Program-made: the position numbers and the translations under genes | Origin: Echinococcus granulosus | Lineage: Eukaryota > Platyhelminthes > Cestoda > Cyclophyllidea > Taeniidae | Assembly (NCBI RefSeq): GCF_000524195.1 | Contig: NW_020170408.1 | Location: 158,584-222,583, forward strand | Reading direction: 5' to 3' | DNA: 64,000 nt | The notes under the pieces: generated by a model | What the model was told of the DNA's origin: nothing | The model's database searches: none | What the model saw: only the letters and a program-made list of their open reading frames with translations | Shown here: in pieces, positions 24,919 through 38,300 of the stretch | Position numbering within the stretch: position 1 is the first letter of the stretch | Layout of the letters: each line of letters starts with the position of its first letter

Positions 24919-26070
24919 CGTGTTTTATCAATAGTTATGTCTGTGATTCTGCATTAACCATTAGGATCCTTCTGGGATAGGGGGAGAAAAACTGAATCAC
25001 TTCAAACATAAAATTGAATGACGCTGTTTCTCTACCCGTCAACTTAGCCGCGTGGTGTCTTTAATCCCTTCAATCCCGGTTCCATAGTTTTTGACTCGGA
25101 TATTTGAGTCACTGTAGCGTCTTCTAGTCCTTCTTCAACCTGGGTGATGACGACTAAATCTACCTCGGCTGTAAGGATAGTATAGGCTTGTCCCCTCTGT
25201 GGATAACTTTGGCAAGATCTGGGGGATTTTCTTCGTCTAATCTTGCGCATTTACAAGCAAATTTGCCGCTTTACGGTCAAGGGGGTAAGCATGAGTGTGA
25301 CCGCAATCGTTATTAGTAAAAGATAACAAAATTACGCGTTGAAATAGGCGAGGAGGGAGGTAATTACGCGCCTTCCGTCCCGCGTTGGTGGCGTAGGGTC
25401 TTCGGTTTGCCGTGGGATCAATAGCCCTCATCCTCCTTTCCCCTCTCTCTTGCCCAGCCTTATCCCACATACACGCACACCATTGAATAAATTTAGCTTT
25501 GCTGCGACATCACTATCACTGTCAAAAGGCCTCCATCTTGACAAACCCTCAGGCAGTAAAGTTTATAACTGTTTGTAACATTCTAGGCCATCGTTTGGTT
25601 AAGCAAGTTGACGCCAGGTTGGAGACCTTGGATCACAAACAATCTGCTCACGATGTCAACTAGAGTGGCCTATCATCAGTGATTGACAGGTCCGATGATC
25701 ATGTCAGTGTGTCACTCACATCTTGGACAAAAATTTTCATCGCTCACAAATTTAGTGCGGAGATCCTAAATTTTCTTCATTAAGTGATTCTCTTATCAAA
25801 AAATGGTTCAGTGTCATTTCTGTACGCATCAAACTCTAACGATTATCCGTTTTCCAATCGATATGTGCTTGGACGGCGGCCAAACAGATTGGAACAACTA
25901 ATTCATAATGAGTAATCAATAATCGACTTCTACTCTGTGACCGACAGACATTGATGTGACGGAAAACGATGGAGAAATGAAGTTGTTTTGAAAGTATGGA
26001 AAACAAAGTTCCATTTTGCGTGGAGGGCGTGACGACGGTCATTGATCCATCCACGCACGAAGTTTTGTGC

Positions 26071-26084
26071 GTGTGTGTGTGTGT
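26071..26084. repeat. (GT)7 microsatellite
   Basis: Seven uninterrupted GT units, preceded by a related TGTGC unit. Confidence 0.85.
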
Positions 26085-28312
26085 CCGTACACAGCTATCA
26101 ACATCACCCAATCGTCAAATGACGGAAACACACCAGCAACTGCAGCAAAATGCCCCAATCCATTGCCTCCTGACCAAGGTGAACACGCACGTTAGCACGC
26201 ACCTACACACAGCAGCAGCACGCTCGGATCGATGTGGGGCAAGTGGAGGCGGGAGGAGGGAAGAGGGCGAGAGAGAGAGGGAGGCTGGGCGGAAAGACTG
26301 CAGATAGCCGGACAGACAGAAGTTCGCCCAAAAGCCCTGTCATACGTGCTGCGGCGAGAGAGGAACTACTCCTCACACACACTAACTCATCCGCTCGCTC
26401 TCTCTTATTCAACCTTGATTGTAAAAGCCTGCCTTTTTAATTTCTCTACCGAATATATACATTTATATATTCGTGGATATTGTTCACCTTTTCTCTCTCC
26501 CACCTTTCTATCGAAAAATAATCGACTGAGGAGTTGTACAACAGTGGATTAGGGCAATTCTTGCTCACGAGAATAAGCGGAAATAAGGTTGCTCCAAGTT
26601 CAACAAGCGTCTAGGAATATTCACTTTGTAAGTTCATTTCATGCAGACATTTTTTTGAAGGAGTATTCTATCGACTGATGACGTTATTTAAATGTATCAC
26701 AAAATTTGATTCGCTGAAAATAGGCGATTTAAGTCTGTACACGGCAGGTAGGAATTAAGCAGAAAGAAGTATCATGAGCATTTTATATCTAATTTGAAGC
26801 AAAACGAACCTTATCTTGAGAAGACGGAATAGCTCAAAGAGGCCTATTTAACGCCATTTAAACCAAACGAGAAGCACAAGGGATTGCGAAAAATATCAGA
26901 TCTCCAAGTAAAGCGCAAAAAATAGCCGAACAATCACAATCCTTTGCCAGTGAGTGCTTTTTAAAAAACCCGGGTAAACTAGACAACCCAATGGGATATT
27001 GGCTTTGAAGGTCATTTAGGGCGATTAAGTGGAAAAACAAGTGTGCGGGCCATGTGGTTTATTTTATGTTATACTCTACCCAAATATTTTAACAAAGAAG
27101 GCTAAAGTATTTTTCGTAAAAAGTGTCTTGGCCTAATTGGTAGGAGATATTTGATTACACTTAATAAATCGGGATTGTGAAACCACAGCATTTTTAAAAC
27201 AAATAGCCTTTTTAGGCGTTAAAAGTACTTTAAAACCTAATGTGCTTTCCTGATTTAGTTACACAATTTGGGCTTCGCGTTTTTTTGCATCTAAAAAGCA
27301 CTGGTCAAATGAACATTTTTCTCAAAAGTCTCCAAGTGTCAGCAAATTCCATGGTTCATAAAACATGCCATTTTGTTTGGTATTCCGAACCCTGGAAAGG
27401 CACTATTGCCTATTTATCACCATTTAATGCAGATATTTTACTCTTCAAATTTGTCAAATATTCCTTTACTTGTTAAAAGCACCGCTTGGGAGGACTTCGT
27501 AAATTAATAAATGGGATTGTGTTTCGAAATGAAGCCCTTTTTATTAGTAAATTTTGCAAAAGTACAAAAATGGAGTTCTTGAATCAAAACCATTGTCTGT
27601 GCTTCCCATTTTTGACTTTTCCAAGTTTTGTGGAATTATTTTTACGGAATGAAAAGAGATTAGGAGAAGTGGGTAAATCCAGCAAAATGTGTCGAAAACA
27701 GAAACAATAATTTTTTTAAAGGTCTAGAATTGACGCTTGCTCAACAATCCAGCCGTAGCTATGGCAACGCTGGAACCGTTTTGTCCTCTTGACCAAAGTT
27801 ACGCCACCTTGGCAGTACTGTTTGTTGTCAGGATGTCAAATATGAACCCCCTAGAATTCTTCCAGAAAATTGGGAGGAAAGATAGCGTACCTTTAAAAAA
27901 AACCTTAAAGAGTTATCCTAATCAGTTTCTTTGGCAAAAATTTCACCAAAATGTCAAATTGATGCCTACTGCTTCGGCAGATGGTCTGTCAGGCAAAATG
28001 AAGGGAGTCAACATCTCAGACAAATTGCCCTCTCTCCTCGGTGGACAAGAAATCTGTCTAGGTTAACCCTCAGGAAGCGGTTCAATCTTCTCCCTTCCTC
28101 TCCCTTTTTTTCTCAAAAAGAAGGATAAAAACAAGTTTATTGCCATTTCAAGACCTAAGTGGTAAAGGAGCCATTTTCAAATCCAAAATGGGGCCAACAT
28201 AATTTTATTCTTGCCCAGGGGAGGTGTGAACAAGTAGAGGAGGAAGAAAGTGTATTCCAATCTTGCTTTACCCTCTTTTCCCTTTAAAGTAACTCAGGAG
28301 AGAGGCGAGAAG

Positions 28313-29329
28313 ATGTACGCTGAAGCGAATCCGGCGGGTGCCTACTTTGAGGGTTACGACGATCCCGGGGACGGGTATGTGGATGAGGAGGAGGAGGGCG
28401 AGATCCCATTGGCTGAACGCGAGTTGGCTGAAGATGCCGAGTGGAAGTTGATTCAAAAGAACACCTTCACTAGATGGGCCAATGAACACTTGAAGAATAA
28501 AGGCGCCTCGGTAGACGACATTCAATATGATTTTGCCGACGGTTTAAGATTGATTGACCTGATTGAATCGCTGTCGGGTCAGAAGTTTCGTCATGTCAAT
28601 CGAAAACCGGGTTTTCGTACCCAAAAGCTGGAGAATGTAACCATGGTGTTGAGATTTTTGGAGGAGCAGGAGGGCCTACGACTGGTTAATATAGGTGAGT
28701 CAGTCTCCTATCCCCTCACAGAGGTCACCTTCACCATCCAGATAGTACCGATATTGTCGACTGCCGATTGAAGCTCATCCTCGGGTTGGTTTGGACCCTC
28801 ATTCTTCACTACTCCATCACGCTGCCATTGTGGGAGGGTGAGGATTACAATCAGGTAGGTCCTTACTGGGTAGAAACCAAAAAGACCGCTCTAAGATTAT
28901 ATTTATTCTTTTGTCCTTTCCCCTCCCCACCCCTTCGCCAATAGGGAAGTTCTGGACCCACTCCCAAACAGCGACTACTCGCATGGCTTAACTCCAAGCT
29001 GGTGGAGCGTCCGGTGAAGAACTTTACCACTGACTGGAACGACGGTACCGCGATCGGTGCACTGGTTGATGCCTGTGCTCCGGGTCTGTGTCCCGATTGG
29101 AGGGATTGGGAGCCAAAACAGAAGTTGCGCAACGCCACCGAGGCTATGAATGCTGCTGAACAGTGGTTGGATGTACCCCAACTTATCAGACCCGAGGAGA
29201 TGATTAACCCCCGGGTGGATGAAAAAGCCATGATGACGTATTTGAGCCAATTTCCCAGCGCCAAGCTGAAGGACGGGGCTCCACTACGACCACGTGCCAA
29301 TCCAGCCAATGTGAGAGCTTATGGACCAG
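28313..29329 (+). CDS. Filamin exons 1-3: acidic N-terminus and CH1-CH2 actin-binding domain
   Basis: Residues 1-42 form an acidic leader (DEEEEGEIP). CH1 (about 44-150) carries the actinin-type signature 1 [10 protein letters not shown] and signature 2 from LVNIDSTDIV to [12 protein letters not shown], the second interrupted by intron 1 (47 nt, 28695-28741). CH2 (about 168-272) has [34 protein letters not shown] and [14 protein letters not shown]. Exon 3 ends in VRAYGPG, the first strand of Ig repeat 1, so the domain border and exon border do not coincide. Confidence 0.95.
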
Positions 29330-32300
29330 GTAACTTCATCCAGAGGCATGACAACTTCTTTTTCATGTAAAATCAACCCCTATTTATTGAAAATGAAGGG
29401 AATTTCAAAATACTTTTAAATGCCACAAGATTGATGATAATCTAAGGGGTCGTTGCTGATTGGTCAGAATTTGGGCAAGTTTAACGGATGCCCTAAGCGA
29501 TATTTTTCTGCTACAAATTTATCTCCCTTAACATAATTTTACCCAACAGCAATAAAATCACCTCCTTGGAGGTTTAAAGGTTAGCCATTAATACCGATCA
29601 GTACGCCTCAGTCCCAGTTTGACGTAAACAACCGTGACAACTGTCAGGGTAAAACCGCATGTTTCATTGACCCACTTCTCCTATTTTTCTGCCTCCCCAT
29701 TCCCCTCCCTTCTCACATATCCCACCACACTTACGCAAGCAGCGCCATCTACCAATTGTTTGTTCCGCCTCACCACCGGAAGTGTGCGTGAGCTCCAAGT
29801 TTTGCCTGGGTTACACCCAACACCCTTGGGTCCAATCATAGCCGTCGGCAGCCAGTTGAGCATGAAAGCTCACATCTTGCCTCGGATTGGCACGAAGCAA
29901 CACCAGTTACCGAGAGAGAGCGAGAGAGAGAAGGACGGAGTGGCATTGTGAAGTCCTCGTTGCCAGCCTGCATGGAAATAGGGTTTCAGTATCTCATCGA
30001 GGTCAGCGTCAATCACGCAGTCTTGGCTGAAACTGCACGCCAATTTTGTCATCAGCGGTGGCCTCGACGCAAGGAAGAGAGCAAACGTCACAACAGTGTG
30101 GAATTTCGTGGTCTAGCGGTGTGTGCCTGTTTCTCGCGGCAGCGTTTTGCTTGCCTCCTCTTCCTCCTTGGTCCTCGGTCACCGGCACCAAGGACGCAGT
30201 TTAAAGCGTTTGCGGATAAAGACGCTGACATTGATTGGCAGTTGCCTGAGAACCATCTTAGTGACAGTAAAGATATCCATTCACTCCACCAATAATCGCC
30301 TTCTTTTAGGCCTTGAACCTCGTGGAAACAAGGTGGGCATGCCGGCGCGATTTACTATTGACGCTTCCTCGGCTGGAAAGGGTTCTGTCGAGGTGATTGT
30401 TCTCAACCCAAAAGGTCAACGGGAACCGGTAAGCGAAAGAAAGAACCAGAAAATCTTTCCACTTCTTTCTTCATTTTTTCTTCCTTTTTATTACCTTCTT
30501 CAGTGCGATATCGTTCCGAATATGGACAGACCGAACACATACTCCTGCGCCTATGTTCCGACCCAGGCGGGGGAGTACAGGGTCATCATCAAATTCGCCA
30601 CCAAGGAGATCATGAATTCACCCTTCAAGGTTATGGTTGAGGGTGCCGCGGATCCAAGTAAAGCCTCCGCTTCTGGACCTGGCATTGAACCACAGGGCAA
30701 TCAAGTGGGACGTAGAACCTTCTTCAACATCTTTACCACCGGTGGGTTGAGAAGTTGCTTCGCCTTTATGAACTCCATCTCCGGTAACTATTAAAGTCGA
30801 CCTGGCTCATTTTAGTTGAGGTAGAAAACGAGGGTAAGTTGACTGTTGTCAAGCTTCACCTATCAGCGTTGCACTTCTAGATATTCCAACACGAGTAAGA
30901 GGGCGGAAAATGTCTGACCCGTAGACCGCACTTCCCCAGCCCCCCTCATCGTTCAGCTGTAGTGTGAATGCTGCCAATTCTTCCCCTCCTAGGTGCCGGA
31001 GAAGGCATCGCCGATTGTGTTATTTTGGATCCGCAGGGACGACAAGATGTCATCAAGCCCAACATCACCCGTCAAAGTGAGGATAATTACCTAGTGGAGT
31101 ATACACCCAAGATGGAAGGTCTACACTCGGTGAATGTCTTCTTCGCCGGTCAACAGATTCCCAACTCACCTTTCGGTGTGATGGTCGGACCCCGTGAGTG
31201 ATTTATGCCAGAGAAGAAAATTGGCCAGTGTTCACCTCAATCTGGTACTTATCACCCCCCGCACCCCCTTCCCCCCGACTGCTCATTTGTCTTATCAGGT
31301 ATTCAAGGTAAGCCGGTAGACCGCACCTCCCGCGTGTTCCCTTTACAGCAAGCATGTGATTAGTTGAAGCGGAATTCAGTAGTATATCGGTTTTTTTGCA
31401 GAGGCAGTAGCTTCACAAAGGAAGCCTTCTTTACCGCATCATGCAACTATGCAAGGTTGGTTGGGACAGCGTTTTTCCCGCTCCGAGCTTGCGTTACGCC
31501 TTTTTTCGTGCTTCTTCCAACTTTTCTTTCATATGTCCGTCTGTCTATCATTGGGGAAATTTCGTCTTCTCTTGACATTTTTTCGAAAACTATAGTAATC
31601 AGTAGCAGTAAAAACTCAACTGACATTTGACAGTGGGTGTCAGCTGGTCCCCAGTCCATGTAAACCTCCCACTCCTCGGTTGTGCCCAGCACAGGCCTTC
31701 ACTCCTCCTTGACACCCGTCTCCAACATCTAGAAGACGGACTCAGGTTCTATGCCACTACTGTGATAGACAACTACTTTTCGACGAGTTCAGGCGATACT
31801 ACTGTATTCAGTGTTCAGTAGATGCACGTTTTTTTGGTGAAACAGTGATCTCATCTTGCCTTCATTTTTTTGGGGCAGAAGCAAGCCGGCCTCAACAACC
31901 ACAGGCAAAAGAGGTGGTAAAGGGTTCGTTCACTGCTTCCGCTTTAGTTCCCCCCACCTTCTCTCCACTCTGAAGGGTGGAGAGGAGGTGACTAAGCACT
32001 CAATAAGCCGCCTAACATTTGCCTTATTCCGCTAGACCTTAAGAGCCTCTTTGGTTGTAAGCATCCCCAGGAGAGGAGTGTCGAATATCCACAAGGTTTG
32101 TGTCAAAAAACAAAATGAGTAAAAACGAGTAACACATTTATCATTTCTTTATTTTATTTCTGGCATGCATCCCTTCATGGTGAAATGCTAAAAGAACTTG
32201 TGGAAAGCCTTTGAGTTAATTGTCTCCTATCTCGTATTTATATCGTTGCCTCTGGGTATCGACGTGGATCCGCTTACAGACGTGCTGCTTTGATGACTGT

Positions 32301-35300
32301 CTGGCGCATGATCGGTTGGGTTTGTTTGGTTAATTCGTGAAATCCTCTAGAGTAGCCAATCGGGCTCTCGATTCCAAGGTCAAGTGGAACCGTTCTAGCA
32401 CCCCCATATCAGCCTTACTTACCCACAAAGTAAAAAAAAGTTATATTTAACCAAGATAAGTCGATGTGTTTAAAGTACATCCAATAGCCAATCAGAATAA
32501 TCGTTTCAAGGTCACGCGAAGCTGTTCCTTGGGATTCCCGTTATCACCGCAAATCGACCCAAAACCACGGGTTGTGCTATTCTCTCCCCTTCATAATGAG
32601 TCATTTCCCCTAATTGTTCATTTTCCTCTTCTCTTGTTTATTCGAGGCGCGTTTTATTCCTCAGTGATTTCCCGTATAATTTATTGAGTAAAACAGTCCA
32701 GGGTCCTCCAGGGTAAGTTTACGGACAAATATACGGATAAATTTTTTCTTGACAAAAAAAGAGGAAATACAATGAGTAGCGTCTTTTTGACGGATATCAC
32801 TGATGTTACTTGCATGTTGGCGGTCTTCAGAAAGTCAATCAAAACAGCAAGAAAAAGAAATAATTGCTCGACTAAACTACTTACAGGCAATTTTTTATCG
32901 AAGGTCCAGTTGATGTTGCTGGCGCAAAGCCACTGAACGCTACACAGACGCCAATTTTGGCATCAGGTTTGTTTTTTTTTTTACTCCGCATCTTCATTTC
33001 CACCCTTTCTTTTGCTCTCTGCTGGCTTACCATCTGGTCTTTTTCACAAGCCAAAGTGCAGAGAGTCATTTCATTTTGCTTTGCTCGGTCTTGAGTAAAT
33101 TCATTGAGGATTGGACTCATGCGCGCGTATTTTTTGCTGGATGGTAATTTATTTTATTCTCGTTGTGGAAAAAACATAAGTAAAATGCAAACAAAATTTG
33201 ATATCACTTCTTGCTTAATTTGGCTGCTTCGCTGGCTCTGCACTCTCCTGCTGCCTATGTGTCGAGAATGTGAGGTTGTTATCGCCCTGAGAATTTCACT
33301 TTCAGAGCCACCAATTAGTTCAGTCAAGCGTCCGGACAATCAAATAGCGCCACCATGGCAGCCAGGTTCGTTCATCGCTCTGTCCGCAGCCTTCATTGTT
33401 GAGCATGGATACAACAAGAAATCTGTTCTTTTCCTTTTTGTTATAAGTTTGCACTTTTCTGTGCTGGATGCATGATCTCCCTCTCCTCTTCTGTGGCCAA
33501 TCAAGTGGTGTCCTTGGTAGATGACCAATGCTGTTCAGCCATCATGAGAAATGATTTTTCTCTGTTTATCTGCTGGCTATTTACGAAATGTCGAATAAAT
33601 ATCTTACTTTTTGTCAATTTTTAAAGCCAACTTTGGTTTTTATTTTTAGCCTGTGACGCAAAACAAGCCTATGCTACAGGTCGTGGCATCCAACCACATG
33701 GAGTTAGGGTGCGTGATCTCGCTGATTTCAAGGTCCACACCGAAGATGCTGGTGAAGGAGTTGTTGAAGCTACGGTTGTTGGGCCTAGTAAGTTGTGAGG
33801 TCCCTGAAAGGCTCCAGTTACCGTAAATTCTTGTCTTTGCACTACCCGATTTTTGCCTTTCTTTGTCTCTGAAGAGTCAAATCATTTTTAAAAACTGTTA
33901 GGTGAGTGACATTGACACAAAAGGCGTGCATAGCAGCAATGCTCGGTAGAATTGAGTTACTTTCGCTGCTTCTTTGTTCAACAATAGACGGTCGTGAGGA
34001 GAAGTGCCAACAGCGAAAGATCGGACCGTACACCTACGAATGCGTCTACACCCCACAACAGGCTGGGCCTCACACTGTCAATGTTCGCTACGGAGGTGAT
34101 CACATCATGCTGAGTCCCTTCAAGGTCAGCTCACAACGTTAACTCTTCTGCTGCATCCTGATTGGTTCCTTGCCAAACATAATCTTTCTTTTGATTGGTA
34201 AATATCTCCTGCTCTGATTGGGTCATTATTTCTATTTGCTGACAAAGGAGCCGTATTTGATACTTTCTTTTGTCCAATTTTTCTTATTTAGCCCTTCTTT
34301 TTTAGCATATTTACTCAGATTAAATTTACAAACCAGTGTGATAAAAGTGAATTTTCCCTTTTCTAATTTATCCACAAGGCAATAATGCATTTTCCTTTTC
34401 TCCCAATTTCAGGTGGATGTCGGACCCTACAAGGAGACCCGAATTCGTGCCTTTGGTCCTGGTCTTGTCAGTGGTATTGTAAACAAGCCGGCTGTCTTTG
34501 TGGTCGAGACCAATGGGGAGACGGGCGCTTTGGGTGAGTTCCTTTCCCTAGTAATGACACCTGACAGCGCCACTGACTGTACTACTCAATTCGTCTCTTT
34601 GCCTACACAGGTTTCTCAATTGAGGGCCCAAGTGAGGCTCGAATCGACTGCGCGGACAATGGAGATGGCTCTGCAACGGTGGTCTACTGGCCGACCGTAC
34701 CGGGTGAATATGCCGTCCATATTCTCTGCAACGATGAGAACATTCCCAAATCGCCGTACATGGTGCCGATTTCAGCCGACACTGGGAAATGCGATCCAAA
34801 TGCTGTAAGTTGTGGCTCCACTCGTGTTGCATACAGCGACGTGGCTTTAGGAATGAGCCCTCCCGGAAACCGCCACCAGACGAGAGATAGAAGAGCACCC
34901 CGTAGGTTTGACCGAATTTCTGAATATCGGGTACCCTGTAAGACGGGCTGTATTGTCATTTATTGAAGGGAACCCCGGCCTTGCCTTCCCCAAAGTGAGC
35001 TGGGTTTCGTTGATATTTGACTTCTCGCCTTCAACATTTGTTTAATGAAGGTGGAAACCCTGGGATTTGATGACAAGAACACCGTTTTGTAGACCTAATA
35101 ATTCATATTTGAAGAATGGAAGCTGGACTCCTCTGTCAGTCTATCTCTGTCGAAGTAGCGCTTCCAAAACACTTCTGAATCAAGTAGAGGTCGTACTAAT
35201 GTTAGAAAAATGTCCCCTCGGCTTTTGGCTACGGAAGGGCCTTCCTTCGTCAGAATTTACACCATTTAGAGGTAGGCAAATATTTATGGCCATGTAAGTA

Positions 35301-38300
35301 AGGTGGAAGGGTTTGCCCTCTCTCAGAGATTCAGCGACAGATGGAGGTCAATAGACCCTCGGAGAACTAGGGCGCCTAGCCATGAATCACCTCTCAGCCG
35401 GTTGCTAAGGCTTGTGGGTCACATGCCTTAAATTTGACCCTTTCCGATGCACCTGTGTTCAATTTTTGAGACAATTTTGGTCTCCTTTCAAAAAATGTCA
35501 TACTTGTCGAGATAAACTGGTGAACAGGGAATTTTAGGGAAGGTAACCGGAGGGGATGATTCCCAAAAGTCCCAGCTTGAACTGAACACATCAGGTTTAG
35601 CAAAGTGAGAATATTTTCTCTGTTCAGATTTTTTTTGAGTAACTTATCTCGCATTTTATAGGACCCGGGACATTTATAGTGGGAGGAAATGGTGCTTCCT
35701 CCTTACCAGATAGGACTGTTATCTGTAGTTCTTTTTGCTATGTCATTATTAGCCAATCAGAGGCGAGTGCGGTTGCGTATGCAAGTAGAAATGTACGGAA
35801 AAAATTAGCTTTTTTCAGATGACTAATCAGCGCTTTTCCGGTACACTACCGTCGTGATTTCTGGACTAGCCTGAAAAAGTACCAGATGGGGATAAAGTAG
35901 CGGGGAAATTTCCTCTCTCTAGCTCTCTCCACGAGTGTGTGCGCGCAATTAGCTTCTAAATTAATCGCAATAATTCATGTAAACAATTGAAGCAAAACTT
36001 TCGGCTCAAAACAGGATGTTTTTATGCTGGCAGGGGCGTAAACTGGCACGTTAAATAAACCATCATTTAGCCAAAGGAATTCAAAATGCGCCCTGCTTTA
36101 ATTGACGGAGGGAAATCCATTTTGGCTTATTAAATCCCATAATTTTTTTCCAAACTTACTTTTATTTGCGGACTTTCTAAAAGAAATTTAAAATGCTATT
36201 TTGAGCTAGAAATATTGGCGTTTACACGGCAAATTGATAGGTCTCGATCCCGAAAGCTGATTGGCTTTCAGCACGTCTAACCAATCAGCTTCCCTCCTGC
36301 TGTTTTATTGCTTTTTATGGTAAATATTTATTGAATGCATTCGTGCTGATGGCAAAACCTGCTTCATCACGGTGATTGTCAATTACTATGTAGCTAGCGA
36401 TCTGACTTGTTATCGTTTCTCCATCACTTGTCGTCCCCAGCCGGAATGTGTTTCCTAACAACTTGATTGGTGTCATAGTTCCTATCTCTTTTTCATCAAT
36501 TTAAGCAAATTTTCTTACTTATATCTTCAAGGTGAAATGCTACGGTCCTGGTCTCTCACCCGGAGTCGTAGCCGGCATCCCCACAGAGTTCACCATTGAT
36601 GCGCGTGATGCGGGTGGACCGGCACCATTTGGTTGTGAGTTGCGGGACGAGACTGGTGAACCAGTCCCGATTCGAGTGCGTGACAATGGCGACCTTACCG
36701 CCACCTGCACTTACACCGCTAAGCGACCCAAGAAACACACCGTCATACCGACCTACAACGGTGTTGCTGTACCACGTGCGCCTTTCAGGGTAATGTACCA
36801 CTTATATCACCAAATAGTAGACAGCAATACTTGGAGGTGAATTGAAGTGGTGTACAGTAATACTTAATTGAACAGTCAGTAGACTGGGGGCATCTACTAC
36901 TTCTAACTCACAATATGAATGTGTACATACACCAGTGGGCCAATACTACTGAGATGTTTTGGTAGTACAGTCCACGGTTCATTGAAATTCAGGTGGACGT
37001 TGCAGAGCCCTGTAACCCTGGAAATGTTCGTGTCTACGGCCCCGGGGTGGAGTCCATCACACGCAACGAGCCGACCCACTTTACCGTGGACTGCAGACAA
37101 GCCGGACCTGGCAACGTCGGTATTAGCGTGCGAGACGAGGCCGGACGCGATGTCCCCATGGACACAAAGGACATGCGGGATGGCACCTTCAAGGTGTCCT
37201 ATACACCTACTACCGCGGGACCGACCTACACTGTGCAAGTCTTTTTTGAGAACACCGAAGTTCCACGGAGTCCATTCAAAGTGCCTGTCAAACCGAATGT
37301 GGATATGAGCCGAGTACGGGTTGATGGACTGCCCTCAAGTAAGTCCATTGAATGCTTCAACCTCGCCATGAGGTCAAAATCCGATCGGGGAAAACTAGGG
37401 GACTGATGTAATGTGGAAAGCCCTCCAGTGATGGTGTGAGACGTCCAGATAGGAGTTCCGTACGATCTAGGACCTGAAGATGGTTCTGAAGGCATCGTGA
37501 AGAGGTGAACACCTCGACCAATGACAGATAGAAGTTGGTACTTTTGTCTCCCGTCCTTTATTCCGAGCAAAGTGTCATTGTGTTCACCCCTTGACAATCA
37601 TGTCCCCTTCGGCGTTGCTGACACGCTAGCCTAAATAATTAATACTGGGTTAATTAAGCCTTGAGGAGTTATAAGACTGCAATGACATCATATCCTTACA
37701 GCGATTCCTGTCGGTAAACCGACAACATTCGACGTTGTGACGGCGGGCGCCGGTCCACCTAGTGCTCCAAAACCTCGACCTAATGTGATTGTCAAGGCGC
37801 CCAATGGAATGCGAGTGCCGAGTCAGATGGTTGAATCACCTGATGGCTATGAGGCGACCTTTACTGCCACGCAAGCTGGTCCACATCAAGTAGCTGTCGA
37901 TGTGGCTGGAGCTCCGGTTAGAGGTTCGCCCTTCCCTTGCAGTGCAGTGCCCATTCAAGAAGCTCCCATTGCTACTGCTAAGCAGCCTGCAGCTTTCGCA
38001 GCTCAACAAGATCCCTCCGGTCTTGTTCGTGCCTATGGCGATGGTCTGCGTCGGGCCACTGCTAATACACCAGCCCTATTCACCATTGATAGTCGTGAGG
38101 CCCCTCCTGCGCCACTTTCGGTGACTATTGAGGGTCCAGCAGAAGCACAGATCAACTACACCGATAACATGGATGGCACCTGTGGTGTGGACTACCTGCC
38201 CGTGGAACCGGGTCCTTACACCGTGAATGTTCTGTACAAGGATAAACATATTCCTGGAAGTCCCTTCCCCGTTCAAGTTACTCCCTCAGGAAGGGATTTG

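Larger units (their letters stand above)
19142..28312. other. Long gene-poor region upstream of filamin coding start
   Basis: About 9 kb without a recognised coding exon. It should contain the filamin promoter and at least one untranslated first exon, because the first coding exon appears to begin at a splice acceptor (ccctttaaag ending about 28289). Noted contents: a GC-richer block at 19320-19560; two palindromes (21364, 24901); an ATCC repeat near 24378-24392; a (GT)7 run at 26071-26084; a GA-rich and GC-richer block at about 26230-26300; and a 68-codon minus-strand frame at 25044-25250 with an acidic coding-like tail that I cannot name. Confidence 0.5.

Noticed and set aside
28250..28312. 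Upstream in-frame start for filamin adding 21 residues
   Set aside because: The segment is a pyrimidine-rich acceptor tract ending in AAAG, and the first codon is not a good ATG context; ATG 28313 directly precedes the conserved acidic leader.
31364..33540. Open frames within filamin intron 6 as extra Ig repeats
   Set aside because: None shows GPGL, EGPS or IPxSPF patterns, and exon 6 joins exon 7 in phase giving a normal repeat 2 to 3 transition.
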